Part shown: in pieces, positions 36,685 through 45,109 of the stretch | Position numbering within the stretch: the stretch's first letter is position 1 | Layout: each line of letters opens with the position of its first letter | The notes under the pieces: generated by a model | What the model was told of the DNA's origin: nothing | The model's input: only the letters and a program-made list of their open reading frames with translations | The model's database searches: none | NCBI GenBank assembly: GCA_002401855.1 | Contig: NVUH01000002.1 | Coordinates: 124,001 to 188,000 of the forward strand | Direction: 5' to 3' | DNA from: Hyphomicrobiales bacterium | GTDB taxonomy: Bacteria; Pseudomonadota; Alphaproteobacteria; Rhizobiales; OSC116 | Length of the DNA: 64,000 nucleotides | Position numbers and translations under genes: made by a program

Positions 36685-37920
36685 ATGGCATATTATTCCA
36701 CTCAAATAACCGAGCAAGCTGATGAAACAAAGCTGACTAAATTTGGTTATTGGCTATTTTATATCGCCATATTATCCAGTGGTTATGTTTCGTTCGAGCC
36801 AGCGCCGTTTGATCTGCTTATTTTGCTCACCATATTTTTAATGTTTTTTACCAACATGGTGATGCCACAGCAACTCAAATGGGTATTGACCATCAGTTTT
36901 ATCAACCTGATGGGTAGTTTCGCGGGTATTGTATATTCGGCACATTATAGCGATTCATATATGCACATCATTGTCACCACATATATGAGCTTATTTGCCA
37001 TTGGGCTTATTTTTATGGTTTATAATGACCCGCATAAAGTGATAAATATTCTTATCAAAGCCTATGTATGGGCGGCACTTATATCCACTATATTGGCCAT
37101 TATGGGTTATTTCCACATTGGCCCTACTTATGATTTATTTACGCTTTACGGCCGTGCCAAAGGCGGGTTTAAAGACCCCAATGTCTATGGCCCGTTCATT
37201 GTACCGCCTATGCTTTATCTGCTCGAGAGGGTTGTCAATGGTGATATAAAAGGCAAAATAATTGCGGTTAGCAAATTCAACATTTTGCTACTGGGCCTGT
37301 TGCTAAGCTTCTCGCGTGGTGCTTGGGGGGTGTTCTTATTCTCCACCTTTATCATGCTTGCTTCCATGTATTACACCGCTGTAACCAATCGGTTTCGGGT
37401 GTATTTATCACTCTATATCCTCATTTCGATCACCTTTATGGTTTTGGCATTAGTTGTTGCGCTTAACATTCCAACCATTACTGATCTATTGTCAGAGCGT
37501 GCCTCGCTTTCACAGTCTTATGATGTTGAAGAAGGCGGTCGTTTCACCCATCATATTGATGCGCTAAAAATTCTCATCGAAAACCCACTGGGCATTGGTG
37601 CTAAAGAATTCGGGTGGACGCATAATGAGGATGTACATAACACCTATCTCACCCAATTCTTAATTGGCGGCTGGGTTGCAGGTTTTAGCTATTTATTCAT
37701 TGTCTTTAGCACCATAATTATGGGGTTTAAATATTGTTTCCAAACCCATGCCTTGCGTAAATTATTTGTGGTTTTCTATGCCACATTTATTTCACTGTCA
37801 TTAGAAGCGTGGATTATCGATATCGACCATTGGCGCATTCTTTATGTTTTGCTAGGCGTGATTTGGGGCGTGATATTTTACCAAAAAAATAACAGTGACC
37901 CACAAAAAGAATATAGATAG
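36685..37920 (+). CDS. O-antigen ligase/polymerase-like membrane protein
   Basis: A 411-aa protein with about ten membrane segments. Family hallmarks are KGGFKDPNVYGPFIVPPMLYLLERV, LLGLLLSFSRGAWGVFLFSTF (the conserved Ser-Arg-Gly) and the periplasmic loop with NPLGIGAKEF and EDVHNTYLTQFLIGGW. Such proteins polymerise (Wzy) or ligate polysaccharide repeat units. It starts 19 bp after the priming transferase. No flippase (Wzx) gene is found between 28 and 39 kb, so the locus is incomplete and needs partners elsewhere. Confidence 0.85.
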   Translation: MAYYSTQITEQADETKLTKFGYWLFYIAILSSGYVSFEPAPFDLLILLTIFLMFFTNMVMPQQLKWVLTISFINLMGSFAGIVYSAHYSDSYMHIIVTTYMSLFAIGLIFMVYNDPHKVINILIKAYVWAALISTILAIMGYFHIGPTYDLFTLYGRAKGGFKDPNVYGPFIVPPMLYLLERVVNGDIKGKIIAVSKFNILLLGLLLSFSRGAWGVFLFSTFIMLASMYYTAVTNRFRVYLSLYILISITFMVLALVVALNIPTITDLLSERASLSQSYDVEEGGRFTHHIDALKILIENPLGIGAKEFGWTHNEDVHNTYLTQFLIGGWVAGFSYLFIVFSTIIMGFKYCFQTHALRKLFVVFYATFISLSLEAWIIDIDHWRILYVLLGVIWGVIFYQKNNSDPQKEYR

Positions 37921-38004
37921 ATATATCCACTCCACTCATTCAATCTATTGAATTGACAGCTCAATATTCAGCTCATAAATTGAAGCAAAACCAATGGGTA
38001 GCAT

Positions 38005-38775
38005 ATGTCCGAAATAAATTTAACTTATGACATCATCATTATATTGTTTTTAGCGGGCGGTTTTGCAGGCTTTATAGATGCGCTGGCAGGTGGTGGGGGG
38101 CTCATCACCCTACCCGCATTATTACTCACAGGCCTGCCGCCCATTGCCGCTATAGCCACTAATAAGTTACAAGGTGTCTTTGGCACCCTCACCTCATCCA
38201 TAACTGTTTATAAAAAGCGTGTGGTTCGCAAACAAGATGTTTTTTCACTGTTTTTTGCCTCTTTAGCGGGGGCGGCTTTGGGTGCATTTATCTTATTATT
38301 TATCAATGCCGCCAAATTGCAAATCATCATTCCTATTGTTTTGGTGTCCATTGGACTATATTTTGTCTTTGCACCCAAAATGCATGATCATATAGAGCGT
38401 GAACCTAGAATATCGCGACCAATATACCGTTATGTCATTGTGCCACTCATCGGCTTTTATGATGGTATTTTAGGCCCTGGTACAGGCTCATTCTTTGCCA
38501 CTGCGGGGGTTGCCTTACGCGGACAAAATCTCATCAAATCCACATCCATAGCAAAATTTCTAAACCTTGCCTCAAACTTTGCCTCGCTGGTGGTATTTAT
38601 CTTTTCAGGCGATGTAATTTGGCTAGTCGGTGGCATTATGATTATCGGCCAAATTATCGGCGGTTATCTTGGTTCACTGGCGATTGTTAATGGCGGCACA
38701 AAATTCATTAAACCGCTGATCATCATCATGAGTTTCGCTATGACGAGCAAATATGTATATTCAGTATGGCTTTAG
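38005..38775 (+). CDS. TSUP-family (TauE/SafE) anion permease
   Basis: A 256-aa inner-membrane protein with about eight segments and two TauE/SafE repeats. The first is GGFAGFIDALAGGGGLITLPALLLTGLPPIAAIATNKLQG, and the second is IGFYDGILGPGTGSFFATAGVALRGQNLIKSTSIAKFLNLASN, both carrying the family's glycine-rich motifs. Members move sulfite, sulfoacetate or other organosulfur anions. The substrate is not evident. It ends the region before the tRNA-Thr. Confidence 0.88.
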   Translation: MSEINLTYDIIIILFLAGGFAGFIDALAGGGGLITLPALLLTGLPPIAAIATNKLQGVFGTLTSSITVYKKRVVRKQDVFSLFFASLAGAALGAFILLFINAAKLQIIIPIVLVSIGLYFVFAPKMHDHIEREPRISRPIYRYVIVPLIGFYDGILGPGTGSFFATAGVALRGQNLIKSTSIAKFLNLASNFASLVVFIFSGDVIWLVGGIMIIGQIIGGYLGSLAIVNGGTKFIKPLIIIMSFAMTSKYVYSVWL

Positions 38776-38838
38776 GCTCAAGCCATTGGCCTATTTAACT
38801 ATAATTCAGGGGATATGTTTAAAATCCGCAAATTAATT

Positions 38839-38867
38839 TTGACAACATCTAATATGTATTTTATACA
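38839..38867 (+). promoter_or_regulatory. Promoter of tRNA-Thr
   Basis: TTGACA, a 17-bp spacer and TATACA lie 34 bp before the tRNA 5' end, a close match to the housekeeping consensus. Confidence 0.75.
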
Positions 38868-38900
38868 GCACATCAAGACGGGTAAGCAATTACCAACGTC

Positions 38901-38976
38901 GCCGGTTTAGCTCAGTTGGTAGAGCAACTGATTTGTAATCAGTAGGTCAGGAGTTCGAGTCCCCTAACCGGCACCA
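38901..38976 (+). tRNA. tRNA-Thr(UGU)
   Basis: A 76-nt cloverleaf: acceptor GCCGGTT/AACCGGC with an A discriminator and encoded CCA, D-arm around GCTCAGTTGGTAGAGC, anticodon stem-loop CTGATTTGTAATCAG giving anticodon TGT, variable loop, and T-arm with GGAGTTCGAGTCCCC-like sequence. Its 3' end faces a tyrosine integrase remnant 130 bp downstream, so it was probably the attachment site of an integrated element. Confidence 0.96.
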
Positions 38977-38980
38977 CTTT

Positions 38981-39007
38981 AACCCTATGATATCATAGGG
39001 TTTTTTT
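38981..39007 (+). terminator. Terminator after tRNA-Thr
   Basis: AACCCTATGA and TCATAGGGTT arms form an almost loopless hairpin followed by seven T residues. Confidence 0.85.
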
Positions 39008-39046
39008 GGTTATAGCTTTGGAACAATAGTGGAACAAAACCGATTT

Positions 39047-39078
39047 GGTTGACTAATAATGCAGTCAACTGGTTGACT
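39047..39078. repeat. Short repeated and inverted motifs between tRNA-Thr and integrase
   Basis: GGTTGACT occurs at 39047-39054 and 39071-39078, and the inverted AGTCAACT at 39063-39070. Clustered short repeats between a tRNA attachment site and an integrase gene are typical arm-type integrase sites; that role is inferred. Confidence 0.4.
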
Positions 39079-39105
39079 ATTTGATTATATCTGTTCTGGT
39101 TTGTT

Positions 39106-40782
39106 CTATTTTATGAGCTGGCCATCTAGGTATTTTACCATTTTTTTAATGGCATTATTAGCCATTGCTTGATCCATTATGAGGTAGTGTTTTAGTATCT
39201 GCGTTATGCTAGTTAGGCTATGGCCTGTTATGGTGGCGATTTCGAAGGCTGTTGCATCTGCCCGCGCCATTAACGTGACCGCGGTATCGCGCAAATCTTG
39301 GAAATTTTTAGTTGCAAATTCTGGTTGTTTTTCTACCACTTTACGTTTTACGTTGTTGAACCATGTGTTGAAGTTTTTTTGTTGCCATGTGTGGTATTGG
39401 CCACGGCGGCCGATGGTGTTTTCGCAGACTAGCAATGGTCTGCTTGAATTGATGATTGTGGAGCTAGCCCTATAGGCTTGGTTGCGCAATATGGCATTTT
39501 GTATGCGTTGCTCGCTGTGCGGGGTTAATGGCACATTCACTAGTGCTTTGGTTTTGCTTTGGATTGTGCGAATGGTGCTGTATTGGCTAAATTCTGATTT
39601 TGGGATGTATTGGGTTTCTTTCATGTTTAGAATATCTGCTTGGCGTTGTGCGCCGTGGCAGCCAATGATAACCGCATCAGAAATTGAAGCATAGCCCATT
39701 ACATCGGCCTGTTTGACAAATTCTCTGATTTCTTGATCTAACCATACGACCACACGGGGTTTGCTGGATTTCATAGATAAACGCTCGACTGGGTTGGTTG
39801 TTATCCAATCAATATCTATGGCATATGAGAATAACAACCTGACAACTGTTAGGCGGGCTTTCGCTGTGTTTGGCGAAATTTCTTTATATAATTTCTCGTA
39901 AAGGGCTTTGGCGATGCCGCGGGTGAAATTTGCGGCCAAATGATCGGTTTTGAATTTTTTTGAATATAGCACATTTTCGGGCAAGGCATTAAGGTGATAT
40001 TTATAATCTTGCTTGGATTTGTTGCTTAGGCGATCATAATTTGAGCTATCCAAATAGCGCGAAATTAGGTTTTTTAGGGTGCGTTGTGATGGGTCATTTT
40101 TTAGGGTGAGTTGCGGAATGGCTAAAGGCATGATGGGGGCTGTGACTAGATTTTGATAGGCTTTGCCTTCTGCCCAATGATCGAGAATTAGTTGTGCGGT
40201 TTTCATATCGCCTTTGCGCCAGGCATCTAAAATGCTATTGAGCCATTCGGCTTGGGCAATGGCCTCATTAAGCGCCTCAATACAAAAACTTGTATCCAAC
40301 GTATTTGAAAGGCGCCAAGACAAAACCTTTCGTGTAGCCCAATCCATAATCGCAACCAAATATAAAAAACCACGCTTCATGGGGATATATGTAATGTCAC
40401 TACACCAAACATGATTAGCCCGTGTAATGGCGAGCTTTCTAAGTAAATAGGGATAAACAGGATGCTGTGGATGCTTCTTGCTCGTATTTGGCCTTTTGTA
40501 AATAGTCTGCAAACCCATAATACGCATTAAGCGTCTAACCCGATGACGACCAGCAGCAAAACCAACTCTTGGAAGATAAGCTGCAATCTGACGGCTACCA
40601 AAGAACGGGTATTTAGTAAATATCTGGTCAACCTCATTCATCAGGTCAAGTGTTACTGGATTGAAGTCAACGCGGCGATAATAAATAGAAGACCGGCTAA
40701 TCTTCAATAGCTTACATTGACGGCTTAAACTTATGTTAACATTATCCTGTTTGATCATATCTCGGCGTTTAGACGGACTCAA
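39106..40782 (-). CDS. Chimeric ORF: IS3 transposase N-terminus joined to a tyrosine integrase
   Basis: One 558-aa frame made of two unrelated parts. Residues 1 to about 174 are an IS3-family OrfB (helix-turn-helix-like start, ANHVWCSDITYIPMKRGFLYLVAIMDWATRKVLSWRLSNT) with only the first catalytic Asp of the DDE triad. After CIEALNEAI (junction near base 40258) the sequence changes to a tyrosine recombinase of about 385 aa with the catalytic Arg in GAQRQADILNM, a Lys in QSKTKALVN, QDLRDTAVTLMARADA (the usual His of HxxR is Gln), ITGHS and the nucleophile Tyr in LKHYLIMD. The integrase has lost its N-terminus. The protein is probably not functional as a transposase; integrase activity is uncertain. 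Confidence 0.8.
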   Translation of the reverse strand: MSPSKRRDMIKQDNVNISLSRQCKLLKISRSSIYYRRVDFNPVTLDLMNEVDQIFTKYPFFGSRQIAAYLPRVGFAAGRHRVRRLMRIMGLQTIYKRPNTSKKHPQHPVYPYLLRKLAITRANHVWCSDITYIPMKRGFLYLVAIMDWATRKVLSWRLSNTLDTSFCIEALNEAIAQAEWLNSILDAWRKGDMKTAQLILDHWAEGKAYQNLVTAPIMPLAIPQLTLKNDPSQRTLKNLISRYLDSSNYDRLSNKSKQDYKYHLNALPENVLYSKKFKTDHLAANFTRGIAKALYEKLYKEISPNTAKARLTVVRLLFSYAIDIDWITTNPVERLSMKSSKPRVVVWLDQEIREFVKQADVMGYASISDAVIIGCHGAQRQADILNMKETQYIPKSEFSQYSTIRTIQSKTKALVNVPLTPHSEQRIQNAILRNQAYRASSTIINSSRPLLVCENTIGRRGQYHTWQQKNFNTWFNNVKRKVVEKQPEFATKNFQDLRDTAVTLMARADATAFEIATITGHSLTSITQILKHYLIMDQAMANNAIKKMVKYLDGQLIK

Positions 40783-41122
40783 CGATCTAGCCCTTGTGAC
40801 AAAAAATCATTTTCCATGGCAAGACGACCAATCTTAGCGTGAAGATCTTTGATATCACTATCTTGAACACCAGCTTTCTTTGCCTTATCTGTGAAAACAC
40901 CTGATAAACCTTCTACAGCTTGACGCTTCCAAGTGCTGACTTGTGTTGGATGAAGATGATGCTTGGTTGCAATCTCCTGAACAGTCTTGTCACCTCGCAA
41001 AGCTTCAAGCGCCACTTTGGTTTTGAAATTATCTAAATAATTCCGTCGTTTTGTCATCTTTATATCCAATCTTACTGGTTGAATACATCTTAACACACTG
41101 TCCGAATTTGCAGGACCACTTC
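40258..41122 (-). mobile_element. Truncated IS3-family insertion sequence
   Basis: The right end is at about 41122, where the minus strand begins TGAAGTGGTCCTGC and continues to GGACA, a typical IS3-family terminal repeat. orfA and the first third of orfB follow, and the element stops abruptly within orfB at the integrase junction. The left end is missing, so this is a deletion derivative that cannot move by itself. Confidence 0.75.
40779..41057 (-). CDS. IS3-family transposase OrfA
   Basis: A 92-aa OrfA with the N-terminal helix-turn-helix (NYLDNFKTKVALEALRGDKTVQEIATKHHLHPTQVSTWKRQ) and a leucine-zipper-like tail (IGRLAMENDFLSQ). I chose the ATG at 41057 (MTKRRNY); the frame also extends to 41096. 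Its end overlaps orfB by 4 bp, consistent with IS3-type frameshift or coupled translation. It is intact but its partner OrfB is truncated. Confidence 0.85.
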   Translation of the reverse strand: MTKRRNYLDNFKTKVALEALRGDKTVQEIATKHHLHPTQVSTWKRQAVEGLSGVFTDKAKKAGVQDSDIKDLHAKIGRLAMENDFLSQGLDR

Positions 41123-41239
41123 AATTTAAGACAAGTCCAGCTTTGTTGAACTCAACTTCCGAAACCCCATTAAACGAATTACCCGTTTGGCAACACTTCC
41201 AATTGTCTTTCTGTCACTCTGATAATTATTCTTGATAAC

Positions 41240-42088
41240 TTAACTCGGTAAATTCTGAGCAATGGAATGCAATGCATCAACATCAACACCTGTTTTAAAA
41301 CCAAAACCTTCAACATGTTGCACGAGTTTTTCTGTTGCTACATTCCCTTTGGCACCGGGGGCATAAGGGCAGCCACCAATGCCGCCAATGGAGCTATCAA
41401 ACACACTGACACCAAATTCTAAACAGACATCAACATTCTCTAGTGCGCGGCCATAGGTATCATGAAAATGCCCTGCAAGCTGTTGGGCAGACACTTGTTT
41501 AATAACTTGCTGCATTAATCTTTTAACGCTATTTTTATCTCCTTTACCCAATGTATCACCCAATGAAACCTCATAACAACCAATGTCGATCAATCTTTTT
41601 GTTAAGACAGCCACAACGCTAGGGTCGGTTACTCCATCAAATGGGCATTCGATAATGTTGGATATGTAGCCGCGCACCTTGATGCCTGCTGATTTGGCTT
41701 TTTGCATCAATGGTACAAAACGCTCAAAGCTTTGTTCAATTGTGCAATTTAAATTGGCTTGGCAAAAACCTTCTGATGCCGAGGTGAATATCGACACTTC
41801 ATCGGCTTTGGCAACTATCGCCCGTTCCAGACCCACACAATTTGGGGTTAAAACCGAATAATCGACGTGCTTATGGCGCTCGATTTGTGCCATCACCTCC
41901 TTGGCATCAGCCAACTGCGGTATCCATTTTGGGTTTACAAAGCTGGTGGCTTCGATTTTTGTCAGCCCTGTTTTGGACAAAGCGTTAATTAACCCCACTT
42001 TATCTGCTGTAGCGATGTTATTTTTAACATTCTGCAAACCATCACGTGGGCCAACTTCAAAAATTGTGATCTGTTTTTCATTCGGCAT
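41240..42088 (-). CDS. mvaB: Hydroxymethylglutaryl-CoA lyase
   Basis: HMG-CoA lyase (282 aa) cleaves HMG-CoA to acetyl-CoA and acetoacetate. The TIM-barrel shows the active-site loop EVGPRDGLQN, the metal-binding LAGHFHDTYGRA, and the catalytic cysteine loop SSIGGIGGCPYAPGAKGNVATEKLV. I prefer the ATG at 42088 (MPNEK), 7 nt after AAAGGG, over the ATG at 42094. It is the last gene of the mvaA-dctPQM-mvaB unit, with a 30-bp gap after dctM. Leucine degradation also uses this enzyme, but no leucine-pathway genes are near; the HMG-CoA reductase five genes upstream points to mevalonate degradation. Confidence 0.9.
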   Translation of the reverse strand: MPNEKQITIFEVGPRDGLQNVKNNIATADKVGLINALSKTGLTKIEATSFVNPKWIPQLADAKEVMAQIERHKHVDYSVLTPNCVGLERAIVAKADEVSIFTSASEGFCQANLNCTIEQSFERFVPLMQKAKSAGIKVRGYISNIIECPFDGVTDPSVVAVLTKRLIDIGCYEVSLGDTLGKGDKNSVKRLMQQVIKQVSAQQLAGHFHDTYGRALENVDVCLEFGVSVFDSSIGGIGGCPYAPGAKGNVATEKLVQHVEGFGFKTGVDVDALHSIAQNLPS

Positions 42089-42118
42089 GAACATCCCTTT
42101 AGTGAATGGGTTTAGAGG

Positions 42119-43435
42119 CTAATTAGAACCCAAATTTGGCAACCATGTGACAATGTCTGGGAACATAACAAACATCGCCAAAACCACCACTTGGATTAAG
42201 AAGAACGGAATCACCCCGCGGTAAACCTGCCCAATACCAATATTGTCTGGCAATACGCCCTTTAGATAGAATAATGTATAGCCAAATGGTGGGGTGATAT
42301 AAGCCATTTGCGCGGTGATCATAAACAACACACCAAACCATAAGGGGTCAAAACCCAAGATTTTAATGATAGGCAAAAACACGGGAACACATAATAGAAT
42401 GATGCCGATTTCATCTAGAAACAGCCCTAAAAAGATCAAAATGGCCAACATTGCAAATAATATAACCCATTTAGAGGCCTCTAAAGTCTGCACAAAGTCT
42501 AAAATAGAATCGGCGCCACCTGTAGCCACAAATACCGAGATAAAAGCCCGCGCACCAATGGTAATCCAGAGAATCATGGCAGTTACTTTTATGGTGTCAT
42601 TTGCCGCTGCCGATAGATTATTGATCTTTAATTTACCGGCCACGGCAGCCGAAAATAGAGCGCCCAAAACGCCAATGCCCGCCGCTTCTGTTGGAGTGGC
42701 AAGACCAAGGTATATGGTGCCCAATACGCTAAATATAACCAAACCTGGCAAAGCTAAAGTTTTAAGCGATTTAAGCTTTTCAGCCATTGGTATATTTAAA
42801 GTGTCTTCGGCAATTGGTGCCAATTTTGGGTTTATACGAGCACGAATATAAATATATAAGCTGTAACTAGTTGCCAAAATAATGCCAGGCATGATGCCCG
42901 CAATGAACATTTTACCAATCGATATCTGCGCAGTGATGGCGTAAACAATGGTCACCACACTGGGCGGAATGAGAATGCCCAACGTACCGCCTGCGCAAAT
43001 TGCACCCAATGCCAATGGCTCGTCATATTTACGCGCCAACATAGATGGTAAAGCCAATATGCCCATGGCCGCAACTGCCGCGCCAACCACACCAGTCATC
43101 GCCGCCATAATGGTGCAGATGACCACGGTGCCAATTGCCAAACCACCATGTAAGCCGCCAAACCATTTTTCCATGGCATTATATAAATCATCAATAATGT
43201 CAGATTTTTGCAATATAGACGCCATCAATACATAGAGCGGAATGGCCATTAAAGACTCGGATGTCATGGTATCAAAGGTATTGAGCACCGCCACAATCAG
43301 GGCACTCGGCCCCCATATAAACATGGTCGATAAAAACGCTATTGCCCCCAAAACAAAGGCCAAACCTGTGCCCGAAAGCATCAACACCACCAACGCGGTG
43401 AACATGCCCAAGAGAATATATGAACTTTCCATCAT
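42119..43435 (-). CDS. TRAP transporter large membrane subunit (candidate mevalonate transporter)
   Basis: A 438-aa DctM-type subunit with about 12 membrane segments; GTGLAFVLGAIAFLST near the start, AAMTGVVGAAVAAMGILALPSMLARKYDEPLALGAICAGGTLGILIPPSVVTIVY in the first half and QMAYITPPFGYTLFYLKGV near the end are typical. It overlaps dctQ by 4 bp. It differs clearly from the DctM at 16390-17793 and belongs to the branch that pairs with Tat-exported, monocarboxylate-type binding proteins. Transport of mevalonate is inferred from its place between HMG-CoA reductase and lyase genes. Confidence 0.88.
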   Translation of the reverse strand: MMESSYILLGMFTALVVLMLSGTGLAFVLGAIAFLSTMFIWGPSALIVAVLNTFDTMTSESLMAIPLYVLMASILQKSDIIDDLYNAMEKWFGGLHGGLAIGTVVICTIMAAMTGVVGAAVAAMGILALPSMLARKYDEPLALGAICAGGTLGILIPPSVVTIVYAITAQISIGKMFIAGIMPGIILATSYSLYIYIRARINPKLAPIAEDTLNIPMAEKLKSLKTLALPGLVIFSVLGTIYLGLATPTEAAGIGVLGALFSAAVAGKLKINNLSAAANDTIKVTAMILWITIGARAFISVFVATGGADSILDFVQTLEASKWVILFAMLAILIFLGLFLDEIGIILLCVPVFLPIIKILGFDPLWFGVLFMITAQMAYITPPFGYTLFYLKGVLPDNIGIGQVYRGVIPFFLIQVVVLAMFVMFPDIVTWLPNLGSN

Positions 43436-43950
43436 TTCACCTCATTAACAGTAGAGGTTTCTGATCCATTTGAATCCCCAATAATAAAAACCAGCTCAGC
43501 GAAACCTTGCAACAACAATAACAAAGAAGCAAAAGGCAAAGCAGCCTTAGACGGCCAAACTATGGGGTTCCATGCCGAATAACTGGTTTCAGCATAATTA
43601 AACGAACTAATGACCAACGGCACACTAAACCATAATAAAATCCCACCAAAAACCATTGCCAATAATATAGCTGCAATTTCAAGCGTCATTTTCAACTTAC
43701 CTTTAGCGCGAGAGCTCACAAGATCAACAGCCACATGCCCGCCCATATGCAATAAATATGGCCCGCCCAATAAAAAGAATGGCCCAAACAATAAAGTGGC
43801 TAATTCAGGCGCCCAAGATGTCGGTGTGGTGAGGCTGTATCTAGAAATCACCTCCACCACCATCAGGCCAGCAATGATAAAGACTAGCCATTTCACCAAA
43901 CCATATATGTGCTTATTGGTTGTGGTGATGGCGTTGGCGATATTTAACAT
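43432..43950 (-). CDS. TRAP transporter small membrane subunit
   Basis: A 172-aa DctQ-type subunit with four membrane segments: LVKWLVFIIAGLMVVEVISRYSL, WAPELATLLFGPFFLLGGPYLLHMGGHVAVDLV (the family's central motif), LEIAAILLAMVFGGILLWF and a last one around ALPFASLLLLLQGFAELVFII. It lies between the binding protein and DctM genes, separated from the binding-protein gene by a hairpin at 43972-43993. Confidence 0.87.
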   Translation of the reverse strand: MLNIANAITTTNKHIYGLVKWLVFIIAGLMVVEVISRYSLTTPTSWAPELATLLFGPFFLLGGPYLLHMGGHVAVDLVSSRAKGKLKMTLEIAAILLAMVFGGILLWFSVPLVISSFNYAETSYSAWNPIVWPSKAALPFASLLLLLQGFAELVFIIGDSNGSETSTVNEVK

Positions 43951-43971
43951 AATCTATTTTCCATAAACAAA

Positions 43972-43993
43972 ACTGCCTCATCGCTGAGGCAGT
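43972..43993 (-). terminator. Hairpin between the TRAP binding-protein gene and dctQ
   Basis: ACTGCCTCA and TGAGGCAGT arms with a 4-nt loop, followed on the minus-strand transcript by TTTTGTTT. It probably lets most transcripts end after the binding-protein gene or stabilises its message. Confidence 0.7.
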
Positions 43994-44030
43994 CTCTTTT
44001 TCATTTTTCAATTCACTTTATCTGAATTGA

Positions 44031-45077
44031 TTAAAGCAGACCAAATTGTTGCATAAGTGATTTTTGAGTTTCCATCATTTCTGTGGCTAAGGCATCACCT
44101 TTAGTGGCATTCCCCCAAGCAACAACAGCTTTAACACGAGAATCAGCAATATCCTGCTCATCAAAGCGAATAATTTCAACACCTTTTTCTTCGAATTTCT
44201 TAAGATATTCAGCATTTGAAACCATAATATCATGGCGCAGAGCACCCGAAACTTCACGAGCAGCAACTTCCAACGCACCTTTTTGCTGATCATCTAATTG
44301 CTCAAATGCAGCCGTATTGGCAATATATGATGTGGCTGTGGTTGGTTGATGAACACCTGGCAGAATTAGATATTTCGCCACTTCATGCAAGCCAGCTTCA
44401 TAATTGGCTTTCACATCGCCACGGTCAGCAAAGTCAATAAGGCCTTTATCTAAAGCCGAATAAACTTCAGATGTAGGCAATGGCGAAACCGCCACTCCAA
44501 ATTCAGCCATAACCGCAGAAGCCAAACCAACAAAACGGCCTTTCAGACCCTTCATATCGGCAATTTTTCTAATCTCGACTTTAGAATGTAATGGTTCTTC
44601 ACCATAAACTGTCGGAGCGATATAAGTTAAGCCTGCTGGTGCATAAGATTTACGCGCAAGCTCCAAGCCGCCGGCCTCATAGAACCAAGCTTCATACATG
44701 TCAGCTTCAGGGAAACCAAATGGTACAGTTGATGAGAAACCATGAGCAGGAATTTTACCCGCTGTATAGCCATCAAATGTTTTCATCAGCTGAAGCGCAC
44801 CGCCACGAACGGCATCAAATGCCTGGGCATTGGGTACAATTTGACCACCTGCAAATACTGTGATGTCTAAACTTCCACCAGTTAATTGTTTAACCCGTGC
44901 TGCAAATTTTTCTTCATATTTCATCGGTGTGGTGCCGCCGCCCCACAAAGCTTGCATACGCCATTGCGTTACGTCAGCAGCTTTCGCCTCTAGGCTAGAA
45001 ACTGCTACAATAGCAGGTGCAGCAAGCGATGCGGCCCCCATTTGCTTTAAAAACTTACGTCTATCTTGTTTAGTCAT
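44031..45077 (-). CDS. TRAP transporter solute-binding protein, Tat-exported (candidate mevalonate binder)
   Basis: A 348-aa periplasmic binding protein with a twin-arginine signal (DRRKFLKQMGAASLAAPAIVAVSSLEAKA). The mature part starts VTQWRMQALWGGGTTPMKYEEKFAARV, which is the TakP/monocarboxylate-like branch, not the DctP branch seen at 18380-19363. The ligand-arginine region is LKGRFVGLASAVMAEFGVAVSPLPTSEVYSAL. A monocarboxylic hydroxyacid fits this branch. It follows the HMG-CoA reductase gene by 32 bp and is thus second in the operon. The ligand mevalonate is an inference from context. Confidence 0.88.
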   Translation of the reverse strand: MTKQDRRKFLKQMGAASLAAPAIVAVSSLEAKAADVTQWRMQALWGGGTTPMKYEEKFAARVKQLTGGSLDITVFAGGQIVPNAQAFDAVRGGALQLMKTFDGYTAGKIPAHGFSSTVPFGFPEADMYEAWFYEAGGLELARKSYAPAGLTYIAPTVYGEEPLHSKVEIRKIADMKGLKGRFVGLASAVMAEFGVAVSPLPTSEVYSALDKGLIDFADRGDVKANYEAGLHEVAKYLILPGVHQPTTATSYIANTAAFEQLDDQQKGALEVAAREVSGALRHDIMVSNAEYLKKFEEKGVEIIRFDEQDIADSRVKAVVAWGNATKGDALATEMMETQKSLMQQFGLL

Positions 45078-45109
45078 TTTATTTCCCTCTGTTACTATTA
45101 GTCTTCGTT

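Noticed and set aside
38957-38976. A second copy of the tRNA-Thr 3' end as right attachment site
   Set aside because: Reading through 41-64 kb on both strands I did not find a convincing match, so no island border is claimed.
39106-40782. A genuine new fusion protein of transposase and integrase
   Set aside because: The transposase part has only the first catalytic residue, and the integrase part lacks its N-terminus and the HxxR histidine; an IS insertion plus deletion explains the frame better.
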